Shown one piece after another: positions 46,571 through 58,777 of a stretch of DNA of 64,000 nucleotides; the first letter of the stretch is position 1, and the number at the start of each line of letters is the position of its first letter. The notes under the pieces are model-generated. The model was not told the DNA's origin, ran no database searches, and saw only the letters and a list, made by a program, of their open reading frames with translations. The position numbers and the translations under genes are program-made. Origin of the DNA: Rusavskia elegans (taxonomy: Eukaryota > Ascomycota > Lecanoromycetes > Teloschistales > Teloschistaceae); NCBI GenBank assembly GCA_011316305.1, contig SAUG01000111.1, forward strand, positions 1 through 64,000, read 5' to 3'.

Positions 46571-47417
46571 GTCGAAAAAAAGCTCTCATCCAGAAGGATG
46601 GAGGTACATATAAGGACGCTGTGCAGTGGAGAGAAGAGGAATGCATGATGGGTACTTGAATGTCTCGGGGCTTTCAGCGGCTACAGGACGAATAGCTTCG
46701 GGTCACTGACAGCCTTTCTTGTTTCGAGACGCAGGGTATCTAAATGTGATGCGCATAGAGAAGATACGAAACGGACATCAGACGAAGTGCATCCTTTCAA
46801 ACATGTGCCAAGGCCCGAGCCGGGGAGGAAGCTTTTAGTCGCTCGGAAGTTTGGCCAATAAACGATCATCCCATCTAAGCGAGCCAATGGAAGGTCGGTA
46901 TCTATAGCCGCCTTATGACACATCTCCAGCACTGCGACGACGGCCCGTTTGAGCATACCACAATATCATCCAGCCTCAACATCCAGCGTTAAAACTCTGG
47001 ACTGGTCGAGAGCACTTCGAAGTCGTGGCGGCGTAGTCAAATACCCGTGTTGTAGCCAAAACTACGGAAGATCTCTAGTGGGGCTAGCCTTACAATATAC
47101 ACTTTCCTTGGAGACAAACTGCCTTTGACACCTATCAGGAACCTTGACGTCCTTGTAGTTTGCATCTGCTGGATCCAGGTGCGTCCGCTCATCATGACTC
47201 ACGAAGTAGAGTGCTGGACTGCTAATCCCGACCATCAGGCTACTGTCTCAAGCGCTCTACACCGCAACCGCGCCTGATGTTGCATGAGACCGACATATGA
47301 ATGCCCCGAACTACATTCGCTTTTGTGTGGCCCGTCAGGATATTGGCTGCATGATTTCACGTAATAAAGGCGTGCCTGATTCAGTTGATTGCGCGAGCGT
47401 TCGACTACTCCGCGGAC
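46571..47417. other. Intergenic stretch
   Basis: Divergent gap between the GT25 and F-box genes. A 91-codon minus frame (46681-46956) has no recognisable feature. Confidence 0.45.
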
Positions 47418-49019
47418 ATGGCTCCTTCTCTGAGTACCCTGCCACCAGAGATTTTCACCCAAATCATCGAGAACATCCCAAAGAACGGCCATCTGCATGA
47501 CTTGGCACTTTGCTGTCATGGTTTTTATGATTTTGTTTTACCAAAGCTGTACTCTCATCTTTCCCTGAAAGTCAACCTACTGAACGACCAGCCCTCGTAC
47601 CCTAAGCTGCGATCCCTAGTCTCTCGGATACTATTTAATCCCACTCTAGCTTCCCAAGTCCGCAGCATCACTCTCGACCAAGAATGGAGTTGCCAAGCGT
47701 CTTGTAGTGATGGTGAAGAAAATAGTGAAGAGATCGACGATGACGACAACGATGAGGGAGGTGAGGACGACAATGATCACATCTACTATGCAGCCGAGTG
47801 CCTTGAGACAGGCAACGACGAAGAAGGCATGTACCAGAAGGCTGCTGACATGCCTGATCTGTTCCATCTTCTCCAACATATGAGCGTCTTTGATTGCAGC
47901 GAGTTGATGGAGGGGACCGAAAACAACAATGAAGACGCTCTGATGGCTCTCCTGTTTCAATCTGTCCCGAATCTCAAGGCCATGAGTATTGAGATACATC
48001 CCATCGAAGCCGATCTCTTTTTCAAAGTGTTCCGAAGGGCGGCCGCGAGTCGCGAGGATTTACAAGTCAGTCCACCAATACAAAGCTTCGCTCGCCTTCA
48101 AGTGGTGATCAACAATTGTGATGGTAGCGGTGCCGAAACATGCGGCATGCCCACCAATCTCTTATACCAATACATTCGGCTACCCACCATCCGTGAGATC
48201 TACATGTCTAAGGTGGGAAGCTTTCATGCCGGTGAGGACCGATTGTTCCCGCTTGCGATGCTCAAAGATGGCTCGTGCCCTACCGTCGGGCACTTAGAGC
48301 TTCGCGACAGTAAGCTCCATAGCAAGGAGTTGAAGTGCACGCTTGCTGCTTGCTGTAACCTTAGGACATTTGTTTATGATGTCGGCACTGGTCTCGGTTG
48401 GTGCCACTACAGCCTGAGAGAGCTGAGCGAATGTTTGTTAGGGAACACAGAGACCTTGACAAACTTGTGGCTCGATTACTGGGGCGACGATCCTTATTTG
48501 ATGCCCAGTATTGGTGACGACTTGACCCCTGTTCCTTCACTAGAGGATTTCCGAAAGCTCAAAAATCTGAAAGTGGGTATGTATGTATTGTTTGGCCACG
48601 GAATGAACTTCCAAGATCCATACAAAGAGCAGGAGATCAAACACTCAGAACTGCCAGATCTAGGACGTATTCTACCAGACTCACTGGAGACGATATACTT
48701 CTCACATACGGAAGGCAGAATTGGAATTCTGTCCGAAGCCTTGCAGAGACTACTGAGAGTCCGGCAAAATTGCTTGCCGAAGTTGAGGAAGATCACGTTC
48801 GAGGCTTACCAGGCTGGAACCAAGCAGACGCCATCGCTCAATATACTGAGAGATTTGGCTGTGGATGCTGAGGTACAGCTTCGCATCATAACTAGGGCAG
48901 ACGAAGAGGATCTCAGGACGGATCTGGGGCGCGGATGGGATGGATCCGTAACTTGGGCTGGTTCGATGAGTTATGGAATCTCGACTGGAATATTCGTTGC
49001 AAAAGCGGATGACCACTGA
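47418..49019 (+). CDS. F-box/leucine-rich protein
   Basis: Single exon, 533 aa from ATG 47418 (the longer frame upstream begins with TTG, not ATG). An N-terminal F-box (LPPEIFTQIIENI...LALCCHGFYDFVLPKLY, about residues 7-50) would bind Skp1 in an SCF ubiquitin ligase. An acidic stretch (about 100-125, EEIDDDDNDEGGEDDND) follows. Leucine-rich segments (SVPNLKAMSIEI, GHLELRDSKLHSKELKC, SLEDFRKLKNLKVGM) would form the substrate side. Substrate unknown. The architecture matches the protein at 58778-60178, including an ALMALLFQSVPNLK segment aligned with AVAILFLLLPRLK, so the two are likely diverged paralogues. Confidence 0.82.
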   Translation: MAPSLSTLPPEIFTQIIENIPKNGHLHDLALCCHGFYDFVLPKLYSHLSLKVNLLNDQPSYPKLRSLVSRILFNPTLASQVRSITLDQEWSCQASCSDGEENSEEIDDDDNDEGGEDDNDHIYYAAECLETGNDEEGMYQKAADMPDLFHLLQHMSVFDCSELMEGTENNNEDALMALLFQSVPNLKAMSIEIHPIEADLFFKVFRRAAASREDLQVSPPIQSFARLQVVINNCDGSGAETCGMPTNLLYQYIRLPTIREIYMSKVGSFHAGEDRLFPLAMLKDGSCPTVGHLELRDSKLHSKELKCTLAACCNLRTFVYDVGTGLGWCHYSLRELSECLLGNTETLTNLWLDYWGDDPYLMPSIGDDLTPVPSLEDFRKLKNLKVGMYVLFGHGMNFQDPYKEQEIKHSELPDLGRILPDSLETIYFSHTEGRIGILSEALQRLLRVRQNCLPKLRKITFEAYQAGTKQTPSLNILRDLAVDAEVQLRIITRADEEDLRTDLGRGWDGSVTWAGSMSYGISTGIFVAKADDH

Positions 49020-50033
49020 GTTCCTCGCACAGGATGGCTTCCCACGTACACTTTTTGGAAAGAATCCGAAGCTATCACGCATGGCCTCCGCCTGGGAACG
49101 AATTCAAAGCTCTCGATCCAGACCATAACAACGCCTCGAAAAATACGTGAAACGCATGGCAGATGGAGACGACAGAGGTATCAGCAAGCTACTCTCTCAA
49201 GATTGGTTGCCCCTTGACCTTTTCCCCCGAGTTGCTTGTCGAACTTCGACGGACTTCTCCATGATCAGGTCCAGACCGCTCGAATTGCTCAAACATCAAA
49301 TTCTCGTAGTCAAGTTGATAGGGACGGATCAAAGCATCGATCTTGACGATGCTCCTCTTCAAATCATCAACATCTCAATACAGGGGCTGCGAAAATCCAC
49401 ACCGGGCACACCTTTAGCGAGCTGTTCGACAGCGTCACAGCATGCTGTTGCCTAGGGGGCTCGGGGCAGATCGACACTGTGGACAGCCCGGAAGTCTTCC
49501 GACTGGCAATTTCGATGATGCGATAATCGCGACGGCCCAGCGCCTACAGTAGTCCGCAGCAGCAGTTGCAGTAGCCGTTTTGTTGCAACCATCAAGAGTA
49601 GTTCGTGGATGGGGTAGATTGTCTGAGACCAATCGCAGTGGTTCTCTAGGCGCCAACAACGCTCAGCCTCGGCTCCTACATGCCTGCGCCGCCTTCCTCG
49701 TGGGGTCATACGATGAATTGGACAAGAGGTATGTATAGAAGGGGTGTCAAGTCCTATCAAGTGAAACAAAGACTTTCCGGCAAGGGATGGCTTGGTTGCG
49801 GCACATTGTTTCGAGGTTGGTAGACTTGTCAACACCCCGTCTTTTTAGTCTATCTGTTTGCATGACGTTTTTCTTACTTGCAAAGGACTTTCGAAGCAAC
49901 AAGGGAGCTCTTTCAGTTTCGCCCAATCCTTGTGCAGCGCCATGGACTCGAGAAAGCCGGATACGTCTCAATCAGCAGCGAATCAGGTAAATCCCCTCTC
50001 ATTCATTTCAAGGTGTTAGTCTTGGACTATGCG
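49020..50033. other. Intergenic stretch
   Basis: Only overlapping frames on both strands without domains (for example 49147-49455 plus and 49452-49835 minus). Nothing supported. Confidence 0.45.
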
Positions 50034-50600
50034 ATGCGGGCTGGGACATTTTTCTTGTCGTTGCGTCTACGGGTCTAAGATTGCCAGTTACTCCAGAAGA
50101 TAGTTTTTCGCCGCTTTCTATATTCATGAAACTAATCTCTTGCGTCAACAGCGCTGACAGATCAAGACCTTCAGGAAGAAAAAGTTGGCAGCAATGCCAT
50201 AGAAGAGAAGGACGAGAAGGTCATCGAGTCGACAGATTATTACGTCATCTTTGCTGGGGATGTCTCGGTCAAGAGTCAAGCGGACGCTATAAACCAGCTG
50301 CTAGACAGACTTGTATCAGACAAAAGCACCATCTATGCTTCGGAAGTTAAACACAAAATTCTCGGCGACGACATGTGGACACTGTTCTGGAGTGTGCCTT
50401 TGACAGCCTCTCAGGCAGGGGAAATCAAAGCAGACCCTAATGTAAGCGAGTCTCCTGCCAAGGCAATCATCCTCTATCAGGCGACAACTAAAGTATTGTG
50501 TGCCCCAATCGCATCGAAGTCGAACTCAAGCATCTGAAAAGCTGACGATCGATTTCTCAATTTACAGGTTGGCGGTATTTGCAAATCGGTCACAGACTAA
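50034..50600 (+). CDS. Free-standing subtilisin-propeptide-like small protein
   Basis: Model: exons 50034-50064, 50152-50441, 50568-50600 (introns 87 and 126 nt), 117 aa. The central part (YYVIFAGDVSVKSQADAINQ, DDMWTLFWSVPLTASQA, ADPNV) closely matches the N-terminal region of the protease encoded 1.1 kb downstream (LYVIYPKDVTVKSQADAINQ, MWTLFWDAPLTESQA, QDPNV). Both genes have a phase-0 intron right after DPN. In this copy the next exon gives VGGICKSVTD and then stops, so no protease domain follows. A product with only the propeptide-like fold could inhibit or assist a subtilase, as free inhibitor I9 proteins do, or it may be a truncated duplicate. The first exon (MRAGTFFLSL, possibly a weak signal sequence) is the least certain part. 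Confidence 0.55.
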
Positions 50601-51696
50601 GATCCCCTGTTGTAGACTTTGGCGTTCTTAGCCAGCTTGTCTTAAACAAGTCTGATCTGAGACTAGATCTTATCGTGGGTTCGAGCGTATCTGGTGGATT
50701 CTAACCCGGTAGCTGCAAGACGGCGATGCATCGGCAGCGCAAAGGATTAGCTGCTAACGTTTTCGAGACGCTGCGACCCTCAAGACCAGTCAAGAGCGCT
50801 GAGATAGATGATTATTAGTGGATCGTAGTCAAATGCCTGGCAGTGCTTAGGGTCATAACGCATCGAGCACATTGGTCTGAGGGGACCAAGTACTGTTGGC
50901 TAGCACCTGAACGGTCAACTGAACCAATGGCAGTGAGTCTCGAACCGCCGGGCCGCTTAGCCTTGCGTCAGAGCAAGCCGCGCCTTCCTCTCAGGTCATG
51001 CTGGTAAGGCTTTAAACGAATGAGAGCTATGTTGGCAGTGGGCAGCCAGTTGGGTTGCTAGTGAACGCATTGCGGCAAAGACTTGCGCGGCTGCCTGGCG
51101 TCATCGTTTCTCCAGGAATCCACATTGTCGAGACTGCCCCAACGGTTTGTTTCCACGAACGCAGTACCTTACATGGCAAGAGCATTGATGTTGGCACAGC
51201 TTCTGAACAACTTGATCTGAGAGCTGTCCACATTCGGACCCGATCATGGACAAAAGTGAACCTTCTCCCAAGGCACCTCAAGCAGGCACAGAAAAGGTAA
51301 ATTCAAGTCTTCTTTACATCGTCCTAGTCATAGTCATAGGTTTCTGAACCAACTGTGATCCCCGGCTGTGTCGTTTCATCGGTCCCAACATAGCCATTCA
51401 GCACCTTTGCCGCGAGTGCCGCTTTGTTGTTCCCTTTGCAAAGCCTGGTCGGGTACCGCATAAGATTGTGCCGCAATGATTGTTGTACATCTCTATCAAT
51501 AAGACCTATGATTGGTAGTCACCAGTGTTGTTGAAACCGGTGTGGGGGTCATTGGGCTTTGGTCACGGTCGAGATGGGTTGACAGATCTTTTGACACTGC
51601 ATATAAATGCTGCTTATCCTGCGAGTCGTTTGCTGTAACCTCACAAGTCATTTCAAAATCACTCCAGTACCTGTTCGCTTGGAATTAGATCTCACA
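50601..51696. other. Intergenic stretch between the propeptide-like gene and the protease
   Basis: No supported gene. An 81-codon plus-strand frame (51055-51300) has no recognised feature. The 3' part should hold the protease promoter. Confidence 0.45.
51600..51608 (+). promoter_or_regulatory. TATA-like box of the protease gene
   Basis: CATATAAATG about 95 bp upstream of the start codon at 51697, a normal distance for a fungal core promoter. Confidence 0.4.
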
Positions 51697-53802
51697 ATGC
51701 GTTCCATTTGGCCATCAGTCGTGTTCAGCCTACTGATCGATTTGTCACTCCAGGTCGACGATTCGGGTCAAGAGAAGCAACCCACCAGCAGTGTACATCT
51801 GGATCAAAGGGCTGATGAGCCCACTGAGCTTTATGTCATATACCCCAAGGACGTTACTGTCAAGAGCCAGGCAGATGCTATCAATCAGCTATTGGATCAG
51901 TACGTAACGAACAAGACCGACATCTACGCATCGGAATGCAATGACCACAACATGTGGACCTTGTTTTGGGATGCGCCCTTGACCGAGTCTCAAGCAGAGA
52001 CACTGAAGCAGGACCCAAATGTACATCCACCACCAGCGTATGCAATTTTCAATAGCTAAGTACTTGAGAATAGGTCGGATACATTGGGAAATCCGCGGCG
52101 ATCGACTATGACCCAACACTTAGTTCTCCGGCCGATACCACACATTGGTTGCATAAACGAGACGGTGGTCTCGTCCGTCAGAAAGATGCGGCAGAAGAGA
52201 TGAAATTTCTCTCTCAGCCGATACACCTCCAACTTCCAAATTTCAAGCATTACGTATATGACGCATCGGCTGGACGTGATGTGACCGTCTATATCTCAGA
52301 CACGGGTGCTAACCTTACAAATCATGTAAGTTCAACCCTTGTGGATTCTTGGAGCGGCTCTGATGGATTCAAGGAATTTACAGATGGCTCGAACGTTGCG
52401 GGGCGAGTACGTTGGCTTTTCGGTCAAGGTGGCGGGCCAATCAACACTGATCAAATCGATCGTTCTCCCCTAGGCCATGGCACCTGCGTACTGGACAAAG
52501 TTGGCGGCCACACGTACGGCATTGCCAAGAACGCGAACCCTGTGGTTGTCCGTGCCGTCTATTACCATCCGCAATCGTTCTTGGACACCGTACGCCAGAT
52601 CAACGCGGACTACCTGCCCATCTACAGCCAGGATCCAAAGAATGCTAGAGCTATCGTCAATTTATCTTGGGGCTGGCCTGCATCGGTCCTCGGTAATACT
52701 AGAGACGTTTGGGTGAATGAGTTGAGACGACTTCTGAAAGGACTGATTTCTAGGGGTGCTACTATTGTGATACCATCTGGTAATGCGTTTGGAAATACGG
52801 TACGTCAATACCGTTGTATTTTGTCCATGACTCGTATATTTACCCTTTCGTCTAGATTGTTGATAAGTGGCCTGCGAACTTCGCTGGAGAAGAAGGTGAT
52901 GATGGAATCCCCGAACTCATTGTTGTCGGCGGCATCGAGGTCTACAACGGCAGAAACGGAGAGCTTTGGGACCGGAGTCAGACGGCACCCTTCGTTTCCG
53001 TCTACGCACCCAGCTATCTCATCAACTGCGCTAATGGCACTGGAGGCTTCAGAAACCGTCAAGAGGTGACTGGTACATCTTACGGTAAGTCACAGCTCGA
53101 AATATTCAATCACGGTGCTAAATAAACCCCGTAGCCGCTGCACAAGTCTCTGGAATGGCTGCATACTTTGTTGGGATCTCTTCTATAAGAGATTATCTCC
53201 ACGATGATGACGGTCGAACGCGAGTCCTGAAACTGAAAAACCACATCATAGGCTCCTCTTGGGCTAGGAATGCGACTGCAGGGCCATACAACGCCATCTA
53301 TAACAATGAGGATCCGGAAACGTGCCGCAAACCTCCGCAAGACGATGACGATGATGTCGGAGAGCCCTGTCAACCCAGTACCACAACTATGGGCAACGAC
53401 ATGACCATCATGGGGGACTGCTTCATTGACACGTAGGCCCAATTCGTCCCGAACCTTTGTTCCAGAAGCTGATCTTCGTTACATAGAGTCACGCCAACCG
53501 TCAATCCCACCCCTACCCCTGAACTGCAATGTTCCTGCGCCGGCCGAATGGTAGCTGGCGTCGGCAGCACGGAAGTCATGGGAACGACGTATACCTGGTG
53601 TCAGACAGCTGGCCCTCCCGTATATCCGACCGGCATGCAAACTATGGTCTCGCCGTCGGCCGCAGTGGCACCACCTTCGCCTCCTGAGCCTACCATTGCA
53701 GACGCGCCGGCCCCTGCTCCTGAAGAGCCGGCACCCGAGAAGCCGGAGGGAAAATGCAACAAGGATGATGCCTCGCCTCTTAAAGTTGGGAATGACTGTT
53801 GA
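51697..53802 (+). CDS. Secreted subtilisin-like serine protease (family S8)
   Basis: Model: exons 51697-52020, 52074-52325, 52374-52799, 52856-53084, 53135-53432, 53487-53802 (introns 53, 48, 56, 50, 54 nt), 614 aa. A signal peptide (MRSIWPSVVFSLLIDLSLQ) is followed by a propeptide-like region (YVIYPKDVTVKSQADAINQ). The catalytic triad is complete: Asp in YISDTGANL, His in HGTCVLDKV, Ser in GTSYAAAQVSG; the oxyanion Asn is in IPSGNA. The 48-nt in-frame intron at 52326-52373 is chosen because it restores the NHEF join typical of the family. After the protease domain comes a Cys-containing, Pro/Ala/Glu-rich tail (CSCAGRMVAG, then APAPEEPAPEKPEGK). The protein is likely secreted and digests extracellular protein. 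The adjacent propeptide-only gene looks like a partial duplicate. Confidence 0.9.
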
Positions 53803-54829
53803 GCAATCGGTTTGAGAAGGAATAGCGGCGTGAGGATGACTTTGTCTATATACACACACAAGGCCTTTGACACTCATTTGTGTAGTGAAATTACTATGTT
53901 ACAATCGTATCCTGTCGTTTCATATCATAGAGCCAACAATAGGACAAGTACATTAAAAGCAACGCGAGCACCCAGGTGCTTCATAGCGCACGCAGATGGC
54001 TATTTGGGAGCGCTTTGTCCACAGTATATTTATACGGTACAAGCATTATTCTGCAGCTCTAAATCCAGACTGCAGGTCAATGTTACTTAAATGCCTTACG
54101 GCCGAGAAACTGCAAGCAGGCCAAAAACTATATGTTCGTCACAGGCTCTGTCTCTGGACACAACAGCGGTCTTCGGGGCTCACGATGGTCGATTTGTGAC
54201 AGATCTTGAGGACTTGCGCCACCGAGAGGGCTTCTCGACGCTCCCTTCTGTCTACGAGACAGGATATCGATCGAGTGCTCTCAACACTTATTCGCCGCAG
54301 GTGGGTGAATGGTAGGAAAGAGACGAAGAGAAACATCGAGGAACAGAGAGCTACAACATACTTGGCGGCAAGCCGTCCCCTAAGCGGCCTCTCACCATCA
54401 AGCCTGCGCCTAAGACACGAAAGGCAAAATCCAACATCGACGAGCCCTCACGTGGTTGTATTCGGGACGGTAGGTGAACGGTGGATTTAATAAGGAAAAG
54501 CAAATCGTGAGACAGACACGATTAGTAAACTTGAGGGCCCCCAAATTTGCACTGGTTAGCGAATTCGTTAACATACCTTCCCATCACGGAATGAGAGAAG
54601 CTGTGTGCTTAAAGGGGCAGATGGAAACCGCCCAGTGTGGCCAACAGTATGCTCATATATTTCATTCAGTCTCCCGCAGCTCTAGGTCCATTTTGCGGGT
54701 CTAGGAAAATACAACATGCAATCGCACCAAGGATATGAGACATACATTCCGAAGCGCGGCCAAATATAGCCAATCTGGAATGTGACTTAGACTCTGTGTA
54801 AGGGATCGGATCCTCCCAGATAGCTCCTG
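53803..54829. other. Intergenic stretch
   Basis: Short frames only, without features I recognise. It contains the 3' ends of two convergent genes. Confidence 0.5.
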
Positions 54830-56008
54830 CTACTGAAAGGCTTGGTTCAGAGATTCAAGGGAGTCATCGGGCTCCTGTTTGATATCGTGATCGGGCGCCG
54901 CATGGCGTTGCCTCTTTGCACCAGCTTGACCATATGTCTTGTCCTCATGATCAGGATACGGTCTCCTGGGACCAACATTTTGCCCTCCCCTGTTCAGGCT
55001 TGAACCTCTCCCTTTAGGTCCAGGATGGGCATTTCGGCCTCCCCTGTTCTGGCTGGGATGCCCCCCTCTTGGCCCTCTGGGTCCTCTAGGGGCTGACCAT
55101 TGAGCTGCCCTTTTCTGCCCTGGGTCTTTCTTACCAGGAGCGCCATTGTGAGGTGACTTGTTCTGCCCAGGCGATTGTTTCTGTGCAGCCATCCTCAAAC
55201 GCAACTGCAGATGCAAAGCGCGCTGCTCCTCCGTGTATGGTGGCAGCCCAGCCTCCAAACTCTCCAGATAGGCCTTAAAGCGTTCAACGCTTTCCTTGGG
55301 TCTTGGCATCGCGTCGTGGTACGCTTGCATCGCCATCATTTTGCGTTCTTCTGGGTTACCGAAAAGGCTTGCCAGGAATTCGATGAAATCCTTCCAGCTA
55401 CATTGACCTGCATCACCACGATTCTGTTCGTAGTTTTGCCATTCCTGCTGGATGTTGCTGGCAACATACTTGAGTGCGTGGCCCACTCTTGCCGTGTCGG
55501 ATTCCACGGGAACGCCAAGCCTAGCGAAATGATCTTCCACGTCGGCGGTCCATGCTCTGAGCCCGCGCAAGGATTCACCCCCATAAATCCTTGGCTCTAT
55601 ATGCGACCGGTCATGACTTTCGGACCGAATCGCAGCTGCATTTGCACTGCACTTGGTTCCAGTCTGAGATTGGTGGTCTGTATTGTCCGCCAATGTCAAT
55701 GCAGGGTTCAGGCGCTGTTCTTTGCTGCTCACTGTGCGTGAAGTCGATTGAAGTTCATGTTCTAGCTTCTTTGTCATGTGGCGTAAACGTAGGATTTCCG
55801 CCTGCTTGAGAGCCATTTCGTATTCAAACTGTGCTCTCGCCAAGTCGTCATCATCGACAACCGCAGGGGCGAGCACTGCATTAGTACTACCCAATGTTGT
55901 AAGTCTTTGCTCCCGCTGCTGGAATTTCATAATGGGAAAATTTGTCTCACGAGTCATGAGCTCGACTATTGGGCTCTGTTTGCTCACTAGATCGAAATGA
56001 TAGTCCAT
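54830..56008 (-). CDS. Retrotransposon Gag-like protein, isolated (possibly domesticated)
   Basis: A single intact ORF, 392 aa. An N-terminal coiled-coil-like segment (LARAQFEYEMALKQAEILRL) and a linker precede a Gag-type core (about residues 140-265): RIYGGESLRGLRAW, VGHALKYVASNIQQEW, DFIEFLASLFGNPEERK and a PKESVERFKAYLESLEAGLP segment, like the retrotransposon gag domain of Ty3/Gypsy elements. Instead of a CCHC zinc knuckle the C-terminus is a basic, Gly/Arg/Pro/Gln-rich tail (GPRGPRGGHPSQNRGGR) that could bind RNA. I see no pol ORF, no LTRs and no RIP decay around it, unlike the transposons in this window. This suggests a single-copy host gene derived from a Gag, or a recent fragment. Function unknown. 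Confidence 0.7.
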   Translation of the reverse strand: MDYHFDLVSKQSPIVELMTRETNFPIMKFQQREQRLTTLGSTNAVLAPAVVDDDDLARAQFEYEMALKQAEILRLRHMTKKLEHELQSTSRTVSSKEQRLNPALTLADNTDHQSQTGTKCSANAAAIRSESHDRSHIEPRIYGGESLRGLRAWTADVEDHFARLGVPVESDTARVGHALKYVASNIQQEWQNYEQNRGDAGQCSWKDFIEFLASLFGNPEERKMMAMQAYHDAMPRPKESVERFKAYLESLEAGLPPYTEEQRALHLQLRLRMAAQKQSPGQNKSPHNGAPGKKDPGQKRAAQWSAPRGPRGPRGGHPSQNRGGRNAHPGPKGRGSSLNRGGQNVGPRRPYPDHEDKTYGQAGAKRQRHAAPDHDIKQEPDDSLESLNQAFQ

Positions 56009-58777
56009 TAGCTGGAGGGTTTTCGTTTCCTACTGATCTCTGATCGAGACTACACCGACTTAGAATCCTTTTTCCACCGTGTTGCTTGCTAAGGAGGTCA
56101 ACTTACGAGGTTTTGCTTTCTTCCGTACCTCCATGCAGGCTGAAAACTGTTTCCAAAGCCATTGCAGTTGACATTTAAGACCATCAAAGTGACGATGTCG
56201 TCTGAAACTGGCCGAGGTGGGGAAGCTGATACGCGAATACACGTGACCTGATACGCGCTGGCTTACCGACCAATCATCTCGAATAGGGGTTGCAAGGATG
56301 AACGGCGGCGAATACACCGTAGACGTGAGAATTAACTACCACGAGAGATGGTCCAAGTTGAGTCGCGAGAATCTTGACTTCGATGAACAGCAGTACGAAG
56401 AAATGATATTCGCAGCCAACAGCCGTCACGTCCGAATATCTTGACTGTGCAGCTTCTCCCATGACCAAGACAATCTCCCGAGTTGTTGGATAAAATTGTC
56501 GAGCCTGCCAGTACCGGAATCTGAAAGCGCTCTCTCCAGCATTTGTCACTTTGTAAAAGGTGATTCTTCCGCTTTTGTACAAAAAAGCGAAGTCCGTGTT
56601 GGACTTCAAAGACATCTGATATGCTTGCACGGCGAAAGTGCCTCACCACCCACAGAAGAGTTTGTGTGTGTGACCACTCGAAGTCACCAGAGTTCCACGC
56701 GTTCAAGTAATGATCTATGGTGGTCTTCATGCGCCTGATCTGGATTTGGCCAAAAAAGTCAACCTACCACCGCGATTCGTTTGTGCCTTGAATAAAAAGA
56801 ATGCATCGTATTCGGACCCCGAGACCAGTTTGGGCAGGATTCTATCTTTGCTTCTGATCATGCTCGCCAGGTCCTGATGAGTTGTGCAACTCAACGTTCC
56901 CTCCCATCCTTCTAAAGGAGCCGTAGCTTTACCATCTGTTCCGCGACACTGGAGGATCTTCTGCGCTCACAGAATGGAGGATCGTTCCGTCGCCTCCAGG
57001 CTTTGGGAAGATTCGACCAAAATCGATTCTCCAACATGAAAACGAAGCCGATTAATCGAGTCGAAAGCTTCTCTCGTTGTATACCGCCCTTCCGGTATGA
57101 ATTTGATCACTCACTGGAGCTCGCAGGATATTGGGTCAGCGCTGCTGGTTTCCAGTAAATTCTCTGGCCCTGGGGTCGAATCATGAGTATAGAGGATCTA
57201 GCTCTGAAACTCGTCTATGAAGCAATGGCAGCCCCTTGTGACTTTAATCTTACAACATCTCCCACGTATAAGGCAAGCTGTTTTTGGATTCTTCCGTGCT
57301 TCTCCTTCTTCCACCGCCGCGGCTGCTATATCTAGGTAGAAATTAGATAGATCATCCAAATTATTGTGGTCGTTGTTTCCTACATACATTCAGTCGACCT
57401 ACCCCTTAACCCATAAGGCTTTGATCAATCCTAAAAAAAATCTCCTCGCAAGCATAAGAAGCAATCTGCACTCAAAGCAATTTCTCGCTCCTGCTCTGCC
57501 GACAGATCAAGATAGAAGACCAGACAGTAGCGATAGTAGGTACATCGGAATAACTAGCCAGCATTAATATTGCAGAATGCCATTGGCCGGAATATCGTCT
57601 CTGGAGACTTCTCGCAGCCGCGGCTCTGCTGGATCTGAACAAGATCCCCTGTATATCGGTCGTAAGTACAATCCAAGAACCTCATGGCGAAAGCGGGTGC
57701 CGATTCGAAGGGGAGATCCCAAATACTGAGCTGGCGAACAAGTCCGTCAAACCCAATGTTCCAGTCGTGGAAAGTTCTTAGGCCATCGAAGGTCAACCTA
57801 CCTAGCTGGAATAGGGATGTTGTGGCTGGCGAGGCTAGCGGCCGAACCCGAAGGCGACGACGTGTTAGTAACATGGCATGTATGCAATATCTGCCTTTTG
57901 AATGATTCTACTCTCATGGGAGACCGAGAGCTGATCCGTGGACCGATTTCCATCAAGAAACGGACTGGTAAAGGCAGTATATAGGACCGAGAAGACGAGA
58001 AAGGGTTTCCGAGAAGATATTTCATCCTGTTTGGAAAGCTTCATGGCTGTATATTGATACCAGTGGAGTTGATCTCCAACCGCACATGCCACTCACAAAC
58101 TACTTATCAGCTAGCTACGTATTCTACGAGCTGCAAGGAGCGTATCTTCAAACCATACTCTGCTGATAAGGATATGTGGTCCATCGACTTTGATAGGCAC
58201 GCCAACTGTAACCTCTGAATCCTAGTAGTGTACCCAAGACCAAAGATGCAAGTGAGGGTCTAATCAGATGCTTTTCTTAGCTATAAGAGATAAATATTTG
58301 CATACTGCTTGCGCAATAAGGAACCAGATGAGCAACAGCTCTAGAATACCAGAACCAGTGGTTTGACCTTACCTGACCGAGCTTCAGAACGCTCCTAAGG
58401 TTGCATTGCAATTTCCGTTGATGGATTGCAGCTGCGATAGTTGCAATAGGAGCAAAATCCAGTTGACGCATGTACTATTAATAGAAGTCAATGAAAGCTA
58501 ATGAGTATGCATCGAAGATATTGTATCAGTGTCATGAATGGTGCTGATGGTGGTGTCCCTTGTGTGCTTGAAAGATGAGGATGGCGACAAAGATGCATTG
58601 AAAGGGTGCACAAGATATTGGCTCGTAAAAGTTTTCCATCATGTTGTTTTTTGTCTGGCATACGAGCGGTTATACAATTCGCAAGGTATTGAGTCTGAAA
58701 TAGCCGTTTGGTGTTTAGCTTCCTTTGGTCTAGCTGCAAACATGCATTGGATAAGTACATTGATCCATCTGCAAGAC
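56009..58777. other. Stretch with unassigned frames
   Basis: Overlapping minus-strand frames at 56060-56730 (for example FYPTTREIVLVMGEAA and EVKILATQLGPSLVVVNSHV at 56274-56630) look partly coding, but I could not join them to an ATG or a domain. 56740-58777 shows only short frames. No RNA gene seen. Confidence 0.4.

Noticed and set aside
47385..47417. N-terminal extension of the F-box protein
   Set aside because: The longer frame starts with TTG; the first ATG at 47418 directly precedes the F-box and is a better start.
55175..55741. 188-codon plus-strand open frame
   Set aside because: Antisense shadow of the Gag-like ORF, without recognisable features.
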